Origin: Mariannaea sp. PMI_226
Taxonomy: Eukaryota > Ascomycota > Sordariomycetes > Hypocreales > Nectriaceae
Direction: 5' to 3'
Assembly: GCA_024336345.1 (NCBI GenBank)
Contig: JANFOG010000001.1
Span: 4,154,001 to 4,218,000, forward strand
DNA: 64,000 bases
This document shows, piece after piece, positions 11,164 through 23,600 of this stretch. Numbering within the stretch: position 1 is the first letter of the stretch; each line of letters starts with the position of its first letter. Below the pieces are notes generated by a model. It had not been told where the DNA came from. It worked only from the letters and a program-made list of their open reading frames with translations, and did not search any database. The position numbers and the translations under genes were made by a program.

Positions 11164-13134
11164 ATGGAGGTTCAGTTCGCAGGTTTCAATAGCGGAACAC
11201 TTCTCTTCTTTGAAACGATAAGCTTCAGTATTATCTGGTGGTTCACCTATCTTGCCGCTGAGCCCATCTTCCTCAAGGTCCACCCTTCGCTCTACAACCG
11301 ACTGAAGGAGGAAGGTCGAGAGAAACGGTTGATTCCCTTTATCTTATTTTTCATGAGAATATTCTATGGCCTACTCATCACCTTTCCTACTTGCACTTAC
11401 GCGGCACTGACTGCACCTTGGGGCCATGGCGTCCCTCTCAACCGAGCTGGGGAGATCTGTATGGCTTCACAAGTGACGGTGTGGTCAACCGAACTTGGCC
11501 TTCTCCTACCTTTTTCGTTTGAGTTGTTTCTTCACCACATCGTTTGTCTCGTTGTTACGGCAAATGTAGTCTGGAGTCCAGCAGTTCACCCTATCCGCCC
11601 GATCTATATCCTCTTTGCGACTCAGCTCGGGGATCTACCGCCTTGCGGCATCCTCCTGCTCAAAATGACAGGTCGGAAACCCAACACGTCCAAGCTCCTC
11701 TATGGCTTCACTTTGGCTACAACAGGATGGATTCTCGGCTCCAAGGTCACCGCCGGGCTTTGGGCGGCGGGGAATTCATTGACTAATCCCTACCAAGTGA
11801 GGGACTGGATCTGGGTCTTTTGCCTTCTCTTCTGGGTCGCTTATTGCATCTTGACCGTTTACAAGAACCTAAGGTGGCTTCGAGTTATCAACTCAAACCC
11901 TCTACGGCCATATAGTCTTGTCGTTTGCGACCGATTACATGTGTCCACCTCTCGTCTTGTACTCGGGTTCGGCTTCGGAATGACGTTGCTCTCGACACTA
12001 TTCCTCTATGGACTAAACCTCGAAACACCGTTGACAGAGCCTGATCTTAAGGCATTAGCTGTTCTTGGTGCTTTAGGGGCGGCAGTTGGGCTTACAAGTG
12101 CCATGGGACTTAGGGCCTTGCTTCCGGTCAAGGCGCCACAGACGGAACCTTGGGGAAGAGATATCTATCTTCACTATGCCATGTTTATTGTTGGCTGGTG
12201 GGCATGCAGCGGCACGGCATCCGCTCCGGGAATCGATCCTACAACGCTCATGGCTTCTTTGGCTCTTAATGTGCCTCTTCATCAAGGCGTGTCTAAACTC
12301 TCGCATTACATTTCCGCCAAAGACGCTGCAACATACTATATCTGGCCAGATTTGGAGCCCAGTGATGAAAAACCTATACCAGCGGCTCCAGCCATGGCAC
12401 AGCTGCCAGAGGACATTTTCAAAGAGCACATCGGTACATCACAAGCAAGTTTCACAATGTACTTCATCTCAGTCGCTCTATTGTCATTCGACTACCTGAA
12501 TAGCACAGAAGCAGGGAGTCTTGCACTTGGGGCCACTCTTCTAAGCCAGCTGCTTCGAAGTCCGCGTATGATATACGACTCTCTAACTGATACATTTTCA
12601 CTTGCGCCATTCCTGCATGCTCTTTTATCTTGCGTTGGGGTTGTTTTGGGGCTTATCATTCTTATCTATGATGTCTCCAGTCGCCAGAATCGGATTCAAG
12701 ACAGCGCCAACACTTCGACCAGTATCAGCTGGGCCCTTATGATGGGAACCACCATCCTAGCTGGATTTGCCGTGGAATTCATTCTTAAGCCCAAGAAGAC
12801 CCTTTGGAATAAGAGAGAGAAGAGGGAACTTCTCACGGCCAAGGCGAAAAAGAAGCGCGGCGGTATTCTAAGCCCATCTTCCTTGACATGCATCGCCCTC
12901 TTCAATGCTCAAATCATCATAGGAGCAGAGGTGATAAGGTACTCCGGTGCTGAACCCGAGGCAAAGCCTGGCATTGGGTTCGCTAATTTTATGAAAATTC
13001 TCAAGAGTCCTACTGTCTGGACTGCAGTTATGGCAGCCGGTATCATGCCTAATTTGTTGCTAAAGATAATGGACATGGAGATAGTTAGAGCTTACAAAGA
13101 ACGACCCAGTGCAGAGCCTTTACTGCAGACATGA
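11164..13134 (+). CDS. Polytopic membrane protein with TLC-like HH motif, function unknown
   Basis: A single uninterrupted frame encodes 656 residues. The ATG lies in AAAATGG and a TATAA sits 54 bp upstream. About 14-16 hydrophobic segments span most of the protein, among them residues ~13-36, 58-82, 104-136, 146-167, 213-235, 265-286, 297-318, 338-356, 432-450, 481-506, 522-546 and 613-635. The paired histidines at 124-125 (FELFLHHIVCL), inside a membrane segment, resemble the HH signature of TLC (TRAM/Lag1/CLN8) domains, which act on or sense sphingolipids and other lipids. The first ~240 residues would hold this domain; the second half is a further membrane region I cannot assign. A cytoplasmic basic stretch (KAKKKRGG) is at about 560. 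It has no signal peptide apart from TM1. Membrane location is secure, but the TLC assignment is tentative and no substrate is claimed. Confidence 0.8.
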   Translation: MEVQFAGFNSGTLLFFETISFSIIWWFTYLAAEPIFLKVHPSLYNRLKEEGREKRLIPFILFFMRIFYGLLITFPTCTYAALTAPWGHGVPLNRAGEICMASQVTVWSTELGLLLPFSFELFLHHIVCLVVTANVVWSPAVHPIRPIYILFATQLGDLPPCGILLLKMTGRKPNTSKLLYGFTLATTGWILGSKVTAGLWAAGNSLTNPYQVRDWIWVFCLLFWVAYCILTVYKNLRWLRVINSNPLRPYSLVVCDRLHVSTSRLVLGFGFGMTLLSTLFLYGLNLETPLTEPDLKALAVLGALGAAVGLTSAMGLRALLPVKAPQTEPWGRDIYLHYAMFIVGWWACSGTASAPGIDPTTLMASLALNVPLHQGVSKLSHYISAKDAATYYIWPDLEPSDEKPIPAAPAMAQLPEDIFKEHIGTSQASFTMYFISVALLSFDYLNSTEAGSLALGATLLSQLLRSPRMIYDSLTDTFSLAPFLHALLSCVGVVLGLIILIYDVSSRQNRIQDSANTSTSISWALMMGTTILAGFAVEFILKPKKTLWNKREKRELLTAKAKKKRGGILSPSSLTCIALFNAQIIIGAEVIRYSGAEPEAKPGIGFANFMKILKSPTVWTAVMAAGIMPNLLLKIMDMEIVRAYKERPSAEPLLQT

Positions 13135-13607
13135 TGTCATGATGGAGACCAGGGGTTTTGAATCTTGGGTGCCATTGCATAGTATCCTTCATGTATTCTT
13201 GATAGACAATGGGATATTTGGTCCACTGTTCAGTTCCGCTTTCTGCAAAACATATCATGTGGTCTGCATGCCCTGTGTCTCTGCCTACATCATAAAAGAA
13301 CATCACCAAGGCAGCCCCATATCGGCAAAATGGAGAACCATCTCATCCAGAGAGTGATAAACACTGATAGTTTCTGCAAAGAGGTTCGGAAACACGGATG
13401 AATTCACCTGAATGTCTCAGCGGCCATCCATCCTTGGATGATAACTGAGTCGTTCATCCCACCACCTCGGTTGAAATAGACCTGTCACTTCCCCCCATGA
13501 TCACCACCTTTTTGTCAGGCATTAAAACGGATGGCGGCCCGTGTTTCGTTCCGCAAACGTTCCCGAAGCTGTCTCCCGTTCGATTTCAGCCTCGTGGTGC
13601 CGTTTTC

Positions 13608-13635
13608 ATGCACCATCATGATCATGATGTTGCAT
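13608..13635. repeat. 28-bp near-perfect palindrome
   Basis: The 16-bp core CATCATGATCATGATG (13614-13629) equals its own reverse complement. After one mismatched pair, arms ATGCA (13608-13612) and TGCAT (13631-13635) extend the symmetry to 28 bp. It lies about 480 bp downstream of the TLC-like gene. It may be a dyad protein site or chance in CAT/ATG-rich sequence. Confidence 0.8.
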
Positions 13636-14516
13636 CACAATGCGGTCCTTTGGTGCAGGCCCCTCATGCAGCCGCGCTGCAATCGCCTCGTTCCCCGGAT
13701 TTTCTATGAGAAAGTCATGTCAGGGCTCACATGCTGGATCGGGGCAGGACCTTCAAGCAACCAAAGCGCCCCTGGGCTTCAGAGGGGTGTCTTCATTTTC
13801 CTCGTGGCTGCCAACGCATCACCCCCCATGGCTCGAGAATACGCCCGTCACACGACCGCGCTCTCAATACTGGTTTGATACGCGGGCCGCAAGAAAAAGG
13901 TGTAGATCAACGCTTTGTGTGGTGGACAAGCGAGTAATCGGCGCTTCTTATTCAAAGGGCCTGTCAGGATACTGGATCGGGCCAAATATCAGCATGCCTT
14001 GGTCAAGCTCCATGTCATTCAGTCTCTCGAAACCGGCCCGTCTCTCAACATCCCCGCGCATCGATTAGATTGGCACCGTAAGGACAACGAAACAAGCCAT
14101 CTCCGCATCACCAGGGCTTGATCTCCGCTGTCACCTGTTATTTCCTTCAATACTTGTTCGCTGTAGAGAAACCCCGGGTGTTGGAGCTCATGACCCTCCT
14201 CCGTCTTCCACTCGCGGGCCTTTCACCCGAAAGGACAGAGACCTGTCCCCTGGGGGAAAATGCGCGGTTCCGCTAGGCGGTGCCATTATCCCCGTCGGCT
14301 AATAGTGAACGGGACACGCCCCATCGAATTGCCTGGTAACATTGCCTACCCCCTAAATCAGAGCATCTGGGTCAGCAGGGGGGGTTCGAGAACCGCGGAC
14401 TTGGGACAGGAATCGAATGAGGGTTTCTGGGGTGCAATTGTTACCCCAGAGCCCCGGAGTCTGGACGCGGGGAACGCTGAAAGTTGCCAGCATCGTTTGG
14501 TGTGTTGTATGATGTC

Positions 14517-14538
14517 TGTGTGTGTGTGTGTGTGTGTG
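14517..14538. repeat. (TG)11 dinucleotide microsatellite
   Basis: Eleven perfect TG units in the gene-free tract. It makes the His/Thr-repeat stretch in the minus-strand frame across it, which is therefore not taken as coding. Confidence 0.95.
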
Positions 14539-15813
14539 CGGGAGGGAACAGGGGTCGGGAAACGGGAGGCCAGATGAGTTCCACGGCCAACACACAAAAT
14601 GATCGTATTTCATGGAGCTCGTTGAGAAATAATAATAATAAATATTAATATGTTTATATTTATTTAAAATAACTAGGAAATATCTCATCACATGGATAAT
14701 ATCCATCGAGTCCATCATGACACCTGAACACGATGAAGTGCAGGCACTCAACAAAGTGGCTGGCTGACCCCATGATTTCGTCCCAGATCGGATGAGCCGT
14801 ACAGCACGTGTTATTGCAGCAGGCTGAACTGAACATATTCTTGCCTGGTGGCACGAGCGTGGCATGGTGTTATTGGGTAAACATTCTTCCACAAGATCAG
14901 CAGCAGAAGGGAGACGCAAGCATGCTTACTTCAATGCTTACCGCCAAGTTGCGGTCTGGGCAAAACTTGATATACGACAGGAGGCCTGGCTGAAGTTGAG
15001 AAATGAAATGACAAGAAAGAAAGAAGGTATCTCTATTGAGGGACTGAAGCAATCAAGTGACTCAGACACGACACAAAGGGCCTCGGTCTACTCCCGAGTT
15101 CAGAAGCAAAGGCCTTCCCACAGTTTGCATGAACGCGGTCTTCGATCTAGAAACAGCAACTCCGTGCTGAGCTGAAGGGTCTGTTATTAACCCGTATATG
15201 ATTAACACGTCTGCGATTCCAGGTCACATGTACGGAAGAGGAGGGTAAAGGAATAGTGCTCGACCCGCGGCACGGCTGAATCGAAGTTTGGGGTGTTATC
15301 AACATTTGAAATGCTGATTCATCCTACTCTGAAATCTGGGGCATAAGGCAGGATAGTAAAACATCCAAGGGAAATACCAGAGGGGGAAAAACAGATGAGT
15401 TGTACGGAGTAAGATATCACAAGAAGAACCGATATACATGTAGAACTCAGGGCAAGAATCCCTCCCGTAACAACTTGTCTTTATACACAATGAGAACTGT
15501 ATTCAAATATATACCTACTTCAAAAACGAAGAACAACAATGAAGATCGATCAGAACGCGATTGGGTATTCACGGGCTTGAAGACGAATTCATCAAACGGA
15601 GACGATTCAAGAGCAAGTTAGTTACGGTCAAAACGGTGTAGGCAATCCACGGATGGGAAAAGAAATCATTAGTCTATTCAATCAAAACTAATAAATTAAT
15701 TCAAGTAGTTTAATTGTAATTTAATTAACAAAATAAACGGGCCAAATTCGAGTAAACCCGGGAATTGGGAATAAATTCCGAATTCCGTAATGCGATTTTT
15801 GTCCCCTCAAGAG

Positions 15814-15864
15814 GCAGAAAGTTGCCACTTTTGACGCTCACGATGGGTTACCCCAACTTTCTGC
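15814..15864. repeat. Inverted repeat, 11-bp stem
   Basis: GCAGAAAGTTG at 15814-15824 is perfectly complementary to CAACTTTCTGC at 15854-15864 across a 29-nt loop. The transcript of either strand could form a hairpin. No gene or poly-T tract places it as a terminator. Confidence 0.8.
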
Positions 15865-15960
15865 ACGCGATCTCTTTATCCACACGTGGCGCCGATCCCA
15901 ACGCCATTGAGTAACGTTGGAAAAAAAAATTGCTGATGGGGTAAAGAACGCCGATAATTT

Positions 15961-16009
15961 TGCCACAGAATATTCTACTTCGGCTTCTACTTCGGCTTCT
16001 ACTGTGGCA
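15961..16009. repeat. 12-bp tandem repeat bounded by 8-bp inverted repeats
   Basis: TGCCACAG (15961-15968) and CTGTGGCA (16002-16009) are perfect inverted copies. Between them the 12-mer TTCTACTTCGGC is repeated about 2.4 times from 15973. A further inverted 8-mer pair, CAACGCCA (15899-15906) and TGGCGTTG (16040-16047), brackets the whole structure. The origin is unknown. Confidence 0.8.
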
Positions 16010-19000
16010 GATTGGGGGGGATGGGCAGAAGCTTCTTTGTGGCGTTGACGGTGAAATTGTCCTGAAGCGGGAATTGGCACAAGCCAGGCAATAATGATAC
16101 CTTCGGCCACTAAGCTGCTGTCCCGCTGGAGTCACGTAGAGGGAACATTACATCTCACGAGTCAACGTAGTCACTAGATGAGGAGCTAACTACGTAGAAG
16201 GCTTGCGGCTCCCACACCCCTCTCTTCTGAAATATTTGGTGGCCTTGGATGAACCCTCAACCAGAAGGGTTGCAAATCATCTTGTAACGATGTAGACGAA
16301 TGTTTTGCCTAACTACCGGGCCCTAGGAAAAGGTTGACCGTTTGAAGCACACGGATTATACCCCACGATTCGGCCAGCTCGGTGATTTGATAGGGGAGTT
16401 GAGCGGTATAGAGATGGAAAGGAGAGGCTCCATGCCCGGCAAATCAGGCCCGGTATTCTCCCCCAAAGTGGAAGTGAAAGACCGGTTCTGGATGCTGAGG
16501 CCTCAAAATCCAACCCCCCGGAGCCGCTCCGTCGGTAAATTGTTAAATTCCCGGGTGTTCTTTGGAAACACTACATGTAGTTAATATGACGGATTACGGC
16601 GTGCGGATATCTAGTCGGCCATTTCGGGTCCATTACCCGTCATCTCATCTCTTGAGGATGGTACTGAAGCTCCTCCTAATGACTAAGTCCAGATGAAGAA
16701 TTCGTCGGGTATTGGAAACCCTTGAGCCGTCTACTGCTCAAAACGACTCGCGCACAACCCCGACGAGCCCCGACAGGTGCAGACCCAGGCAAGGCAGCAG
16801 TTTTTCGAAGCCGAGATGGGGTGCAGGCCAAATCGAAACTATCAAGTAAACTGTAGCCAATCCCAACTAGAGAGTTGCGCCTTTTGGCGCCTTTTCCCTT
16901 TGCGAGCATGATGGCTTGCGGCTACAAAATTCTCCACGAAAATGACCCAAGGTAGTTGAAGATCGTGGTCCATCGTCCCCATCCGTTTGGCACCACAACA
17001 ATGCTCCATTACAAAACTCCCTCCTCATTAAGCATGATCTCGGCCCTTCTCAATGGAATAGAAATTACTGCGCCCGTAGCAACCTGTACTGCGATTAGCA
17101 ATAGTATAGGAGTCCTGAAATCTCACACCTCCTTCCTATGTGAGAGGCAGACCCCCTGGAGGGCAGAGATCACTCTCGCCTGTGTTAGCGAATTGAGGTT
17201 CCACGCGAGTTCCACGTGCTGCCGACGTGGGCAGCCCTGTACGCAGTCCGTACTTTGTGCCGTATTTGGGGTCGCAACGTACAAACATATTACGGAAAAC
17301 TCCGGACACGAAGGGCACACGAAGGGGGAATCCTGCTCCCCGATGAGGGTCCTGGAAGCCGGGTCCCAGTCACCGCAATGAAAGGCTGTAGCGCCAAACC
17401 TTCGCGTTGGCCCTCCCCCTCCCCGCCCCCAAGGCCCAAGGGATGGAAGCGAACTGTTAGGCCTCGACGCCATAGAACAGGCCGGCCAAATTAGAAGCTC
17501 GGGAGATGATGATTCCCAAGCATTGGGAATCAGGGAGTGCCACAGTTGAACCGACCAGCGGACCGAGACCCGGTTGTCCCCACCCGGAGCACCCGGGGAT
17601 CCCTGCCGGACCGACAGAGTCATGGACATCTCATTGGATGATGAAGCAATCCAACATGATGGTCCTGAGGAGGTACAAGTGATACTTCCACGTGGTACAT
17701 GGCCCATAGCTTTGCCTGAGGGTCCATTTCTCGCTGCCTGCAATTTAGACACACGCGGGTAGTCGGGTTCTGTCAGAGATGGAATTACGCTCAGGAAGAG
17801 GGATAATCCATCCTGGCCCAGAATTTCTTGCAGCTACTTGATCAAGTTGGGGACGGTTGGTGTCCACACCAAAATATGTTTTTATGATTTTATTTGTTTA
17901 TTTATTTATGTTTCTTTTCAGTGGCTCACCATGGTCCTCTTTTTCTTTAATTTTTTTTTTTTTTAGGCATGTGATGGAAATCTCAGGAAGCTCAACTTCT
18001 GCATAGTACCCCAGCAACAGTTCGTACTTACTACCCCTCACACGGGCATTCGGGATTTTTGTTCGTCAAAATTACCGCACATCTTTAATATGAGGGATTC
18101 AACAGCACTCAAGGGTTGGAGGTCATAAGCACTGTATGGAAGAATAAACCCTTAGAGGATCTTTAGCGTTAGTGGGAGAATTGAGGCTCCGTGTGAATAA
18201 TAACGGTGAGGTTGGGGGCGAGGAACGGGGAAATACTCGGCCAGTCATCCGGATTGCGTTCGAAAACCGTATGTCCAACGTACCTATTTTCCTTGTACCT
18301 AATCAATACACAGTATAAGCTAGCACATACAGGATGGACGCTCATTTTATCGACCCTAGATGTTTTTTGGCAACTGTCGCCTCTGTTGGTGCTCCACACC
18401 ATTCACTTCACCGGCTTGGCGACATGCCAAATAACCCCCTACAATCAGAGATGACACACACAGACGTGAAGATGAAGGCGAGAAAGATACTTGAATAGCC
18501 CGTGTCGAGTTATCTTTAATGATGGTGTCTAGACGCTTCCACCTGCTTTAACATGCATAGCGGCAATAACAAAAACCAGAAAGAGGGAGGGGGGGCATGA
18601 CATGACACCCGCGTGATCACGAAGAGAGGATTGGAGAGGATGCATGCTTCAGCCACCCAATCCTCCATGGCTGCGTCCTAGTAGTGGAAGGCCCGAACTG
18701 CGCGGGAGAAGGCTTCTAGAAGACTCTCGTGGAGTTTCCGAGTGGCAGCTCTACCCTCCATACTCTGGGCTTTCTGAACGATAACAATGGTGTGTGTACT
18801 GGAGCTGGCTGTGATTGGTTTTCGCGAGTTTTCGGAGATGGTGCAGAGAACTAATTTCCGTTTTGGGTCGGCCCTTTCTCCAGGTCTTTGTATATGCTAC
18901 GAGCAAGCCGTAGTTCCTCGAGTTCCTACATTACCCCAGGTTCGCCAACACACACTACTAGGCTCGCAACTTATTCGGCGTATTCCCAGTGCTCCTCGAA

Positions 19001-20641
19001 GTGTGTTTTGGAGTGTGATCCCATCAGCATGGCATCTGCAGATGCAAGACAAAGGGGCTTCCGGCTGACCTCGAGCAGGGTATCAACTTTATTAATTATT
19101 TTACCTACACAAATATTATTCTTACGTGGAAGAATTGACCGTGCTTGCAACCACCTCGGCTCATGCAAATCAACATTGCGCGTCCGCGGGGAGGAGGAAT
19201 CACCAACACTCTCAGTAGCCCCCTCATCGTTCGATATCCCTGCCAGTAAGTGTCCATGCGTACACACCTCACCCCAGATGACAGCTTCAACGTCAAAAAA
19301 ATGTAATAGAAAGGGGAAAACCCCTCACACTTTGGTTTTCATCATGATCATCATCGTATACATAGCACTTGGCTCTGCGATGATCGTGTCAGCTATCAAC
19401 ATCTTCTGCAGCACATCGTCTGATGTAATTACCGTGCGGATCCGGGGCAGAGATCTTGATCGTCTCCCTAATAGGTATCATCATCGCTGACAGCTCGCAC
19501 CTCTCACACTCGTCGGTCACAGGGCTACCCCCAGATTATGACGTAGCAGGGCCTTTTCCGCCCGCACATCAGTGATCACTCGCTCGCGCCCCTCCATTTC
19601 GGCCCTAACTGCCACCCAATACTGAAACCCCGGATCTTTGAGAGTAACCTTACGGCTTTCCAGATCAGGCTGGGTGACAGCCTTGCGATTTTCTGACGTC
19701 TTTGCTCAACGAGATCGCCACGAGCCTTAGTCTGGAAATGGTATCTCTTCTGTCCTCCACCCTTTCCCGCGAAATTAGACTGCGCAGACCTTCCTGTTCC
19801 ATCACTCCGAGTAGTCAACTAAGAAGCGTTTCCCTGTTTTAGGATGTTCCAATGTTCGCCAATGATCAAAAGAAATTGTGCAGCGTATTTGAGTGTTCAG
19901 AAATCAATTCGCACCCATTGCGGTTCAACTTGTTCGGGCGCGTGGCGTGTCGGAACTTGACCGTGGACGCATCATTCTATCACCACTCCCATCACCACTC
20001 TCATTACCCGTTTAGGAAGCCTTGCGCATAATAAGTAAAATATTATTCATCGGAACGGTAGGTGTTGACTAAAGAGAAAGTCGGTGAGGCGTTCAGCACA
20101 AGAACCCTTCACCCTACCTCACCTCCTCGCATGGTGTACACCGTACGGGCCTGATGACTGAAACGGTGGCCAAGGCCCAGCCACAGCTCGTCCTGGCCCA
20201 ACCAGGTTGCATACCCTTCGTGCATATCATTTAATTATCATGTCCTCCCGAGTTTTCCGCTGTGCGACGTAAGGGTGTGCCTGCTATTCGTCCTCACCGC
20301 TGTCGTGCAGAACCAAGCAAGGGTCTGGGAGACAGCTTGATCATGTACATAGTAGCTGTGTGAGCTGTGCCGCGCCCACCGCGAATGCGAATGGGGTAAT
20401 TCCCCGGATTGCCCACAATCAAATCCTTTCGCACCGTCTCCCCCCATCCGAGCCAGCCTGTTCAATTGGGGTCAAGCAATTGGGTAGAACAACCGGTCAA
20501 GATGTGCCCTGTTCCTGGTTGCTTCCACAGCTCTCCCGGAATCTTCCTCATGCAGCGCGGCTACCAAACCAAGCCAAGCAAACCGGTGGATGCTAAGATC
20601 GATGCGGTTCCGCTATTCCCAACCGTGAAACGGAGCTCATG

Positions 20642-20664
20642 AATAAATAAATAAATAAATAATA
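20642..20664. repeat. AATA-rich microsatellite
   Basis: AATA units grading into AAT units at the head of a patch of about 92% A+T that runs to roughly 20710. Confidence 0.85.
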
Positions 20665-23600
20665 ATAATTAAAAAAAAATTGATAAATTTAAACCAATTC
20701 GTATTGTTATACGGTAGTGACACTAATGCAATATAGAATGGTTTTCTGTACATTCAATAATCGTCGCGTGGTGCAATGCGGCTGACACTGTGTAGTATGG
20801 CGAACTTTTGAACTGACGAGCATAACAGAGCTGGCGACGGCTCAATCATGTTCACGCCTAAAACTCACTAATCCAACCCATAACTAAGGCGCCAGGGCTC
20901 TATATTGATGCTTTGTGTTATCCTCAAATTTGATCCCACAATGACCACAGGTTGCGGAAGAGATCTTGTCGCATGCAACGAAAACGATGTAATAGTAAAG
21001 AGAAAAACCTGCACCGGTACTTCTATTATCTGCCAGATTAGAGCACAATCTAGTAATCCAAGAATCTCTGAGTGCTTAATGTATCAAACCTGTCAGGCAA
21101 TTGATGATAACATTGAGTCAGCATAATATGCCATAGCCTTGTTTGTTATGCCTGGAAGCTGAATCTCAAGTTCCAGCCTCAACCGCAACGTACTCAAGCT
21201 TCCCAAGTGTTTATAACCTCACGGTCTTTCTTTTGCTGTTTCTTTAATTCGAATATCTGTTTTCATTATTAGTTTTGATGTACGCTTTGGCACTGCCTTG
21301 TTATTCTGTGGATGAGGATGATAATTACTCGTGAGGCGGTACAGACTGTTCACACAAAGTGAGATGTATATATATCGTAACGCTCAATATCTCAACGTGG
21401 TTTATAACATTTTCAATACCAAAGGATTAAATATATACTATTATAACTGGCTATTTCTGCTCTTGTGGACGGCAAGTTGTACGTCTAGCCACTGTATGTA
21501 TTCGAGTTACGTATCTTGACATCCTGGAGGTGGCCCACCCGCGGATACAGTGTTGGTGTGCTCTAAGAGCTATTCTTAATTATCATTCTTAATCCAGTAG
21601 CTAAACTTCTTGGAAATTTATACGATTGAAAGGGTTATGAGATTCTTCTACAACAGCAAAAGACGACATATATGATAGGATTGTTAGGCTACTTTGCAAA
21701 GAGAGTGCACCGTGCTTTGTATTATGTGAAACTGTAACCAGCCCACAGTATTGTACATTTGAACTGTACTAGGGAAGCATTCAACAATTAATTTAGCGGG
21801 TACTATCTGTGACCGTTCTTGATCTTTATTTTATTATATTTTACTTTAATTTAATTTAATTTTTTTTTTCTTTTCAGAGCCGCTCGAAAGTTACAGTTGG
21901 CGGGCGAGCGGGGATGGTTTACCCGCCCCCATCAAACCCGCCGGACAAAGAACCTGCCTGGGAGTCTAAAAAAAACGGTCCCCGCCAATAAAACCATGCT
22001 GAGGAGACGTACGGGGCGTGTACCCTTTCAAGCGCATGACCAAAGCCCATGACGGAAGGGCAAAGCCTGAAGCTCAATTAATGGGCGGTCACATGGCTGG
22101 CCGAGGGTAAATACGCTTTAAGGGAGCCTCCTCTGCCGTCCTTTTGAACCGTCTCGTGCCCTTGTGAGACTCCAAACACGGTTCCAGTAGTTGGTTCGAG
22201 TACGGGAGACATACAAAAGCCAAGCGCAATGGACCTTTGCTAGCCGGTTCCGCGACCTTTTGCCAGGACTTCGTGGCTGAGCTGAGAAGCCCTCGAGATC
22301 ATAGATCGATCAGACATAATCATGTAATTTTCGCATTCCCGATTCTCAAGTGGTGTGAATGGAGTGAAGCATTGTTGCTGACTACAAGAAGGAGGCACTA
22401 CTGGCTTTTGTACTTCGGAGATATTACTTCTAGTAATCATTACGCATGCAACCGTCAGATATCGTAGCAAACGGTGATGATGTTGATCGAATTGTAATCA
22501 AGCCCTCCTCCCCCCAGCAGCGAAAGGTGTCTTTTCAGCCCTTGCTTGCTTGCAGACGGGAAGTTTTGCATCGGAGGATTTCTGACATGGGGTGTCGAAT
22601 TTTGTCGTTCGTCGGATAGTTTGTCCTGTGAACAACTAAAACCCCCCTCCTTGTGGCAGTGTCAAAACTCGTACACTGTATGTGCTCAGTTGTCAGCCAA
22701 GGACTGACCGACCTTCGGAGCGGTGAACGGCAAGCTGCAGTTATTATGGCCGGTATTATCGAGCTCCTAGGCGAAGGTCTCAAAAAAACAACTAGCAACC
22801 TATTTGTGGTGGAGTGCATATAGTGGCAGCAATACCGGCTCAATAGTCAGTAACACGCTCGGAAGTCATCTAGAAACCGAGTGCCAGCTGTCAATGCCGT
22901 TGCCAAACCCTTGCTGAGTTACAGCGCCTGATGATCATTGCATGCTCCATTTCCCATCCTGGTTACACACGCCCTCTGTTTATTTTTTTTTTCTTGGGGG
23001 CTGACCTCGAAAAAAAAAATTTGAAAGAAGACTCACACCCCAGTTTCTCGTAACACACGAGCATACTCAGAACAGCATTTTGCGCCGCTGTTATCCGACA
23101 AGAGTCATGCGCCCGTCCACCTCAGAACGAGAAAGAAGAAATTCCCTGGGTTCCAAAAAAGCATCGACCTTTGCCCCGGGTTTGCAACCGGCCTTCGGGC
23201 CAGAATCTCAATATCCCACAATAAAAGCCTTGGCTCTTCAACCCCAGGATCCGAGCCTCGGGTTAGCGCGGGGTGGTGTCGCGGAAACGCGGAGAAGAAG
23301 AGGCTTGGGTGAAGAGAGTAAGATCGATGTGCTCTTCGTGATTGCCAGACAGAATGGTGCCTAGTTCAGGGTCCTGAGCAACCCCCCCTCCCGACAAGTC
23401 CCGAGTCGGGCTAGGTCGGGTCAACGAAGACCAATCCAGAGCGAACTGAGTAACGGTAAGGTTTCGTCCAACACATGCTCTACAGCTGACAAACTCATTA
23501 CCTTTCCTGTTACGTTACTCAACGCTGCAGGATGCTATGCGAGTGAGGAGCGCGGTGCATCCCGCCATAGTTGCAGGCTGCTTGCCGTTATCGCAAAGAC

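Noticed and set aside
8907..13134. Secondary-metabolite cluster around the MFS transporter
   Set aside because: No core synthase, oxidase or dedicated regulator lies within several kb on either side.
14353..14919. 188-codon minus-strand frame
   Set aside because: It reads through the (TG)11 repeat and an A+T-rich patch (HTHTHTH, then an Ile/Tyr run); composition is not that of a protein.
17123..17752. 209-codon open frame on the minus strand in the gene desert
   Set aside because: Cys/Ser/Pro-rich with no domain, overlapped by frames on the other strand, and no splice partners; consistent with a chance frame in G+C-rich DNA.
18888..19490. 200-codon plus-strand frame
   Set aside because: No domain, no homologous feel, and no promoter or splice context; one hydrophobic segment alone is not enough.
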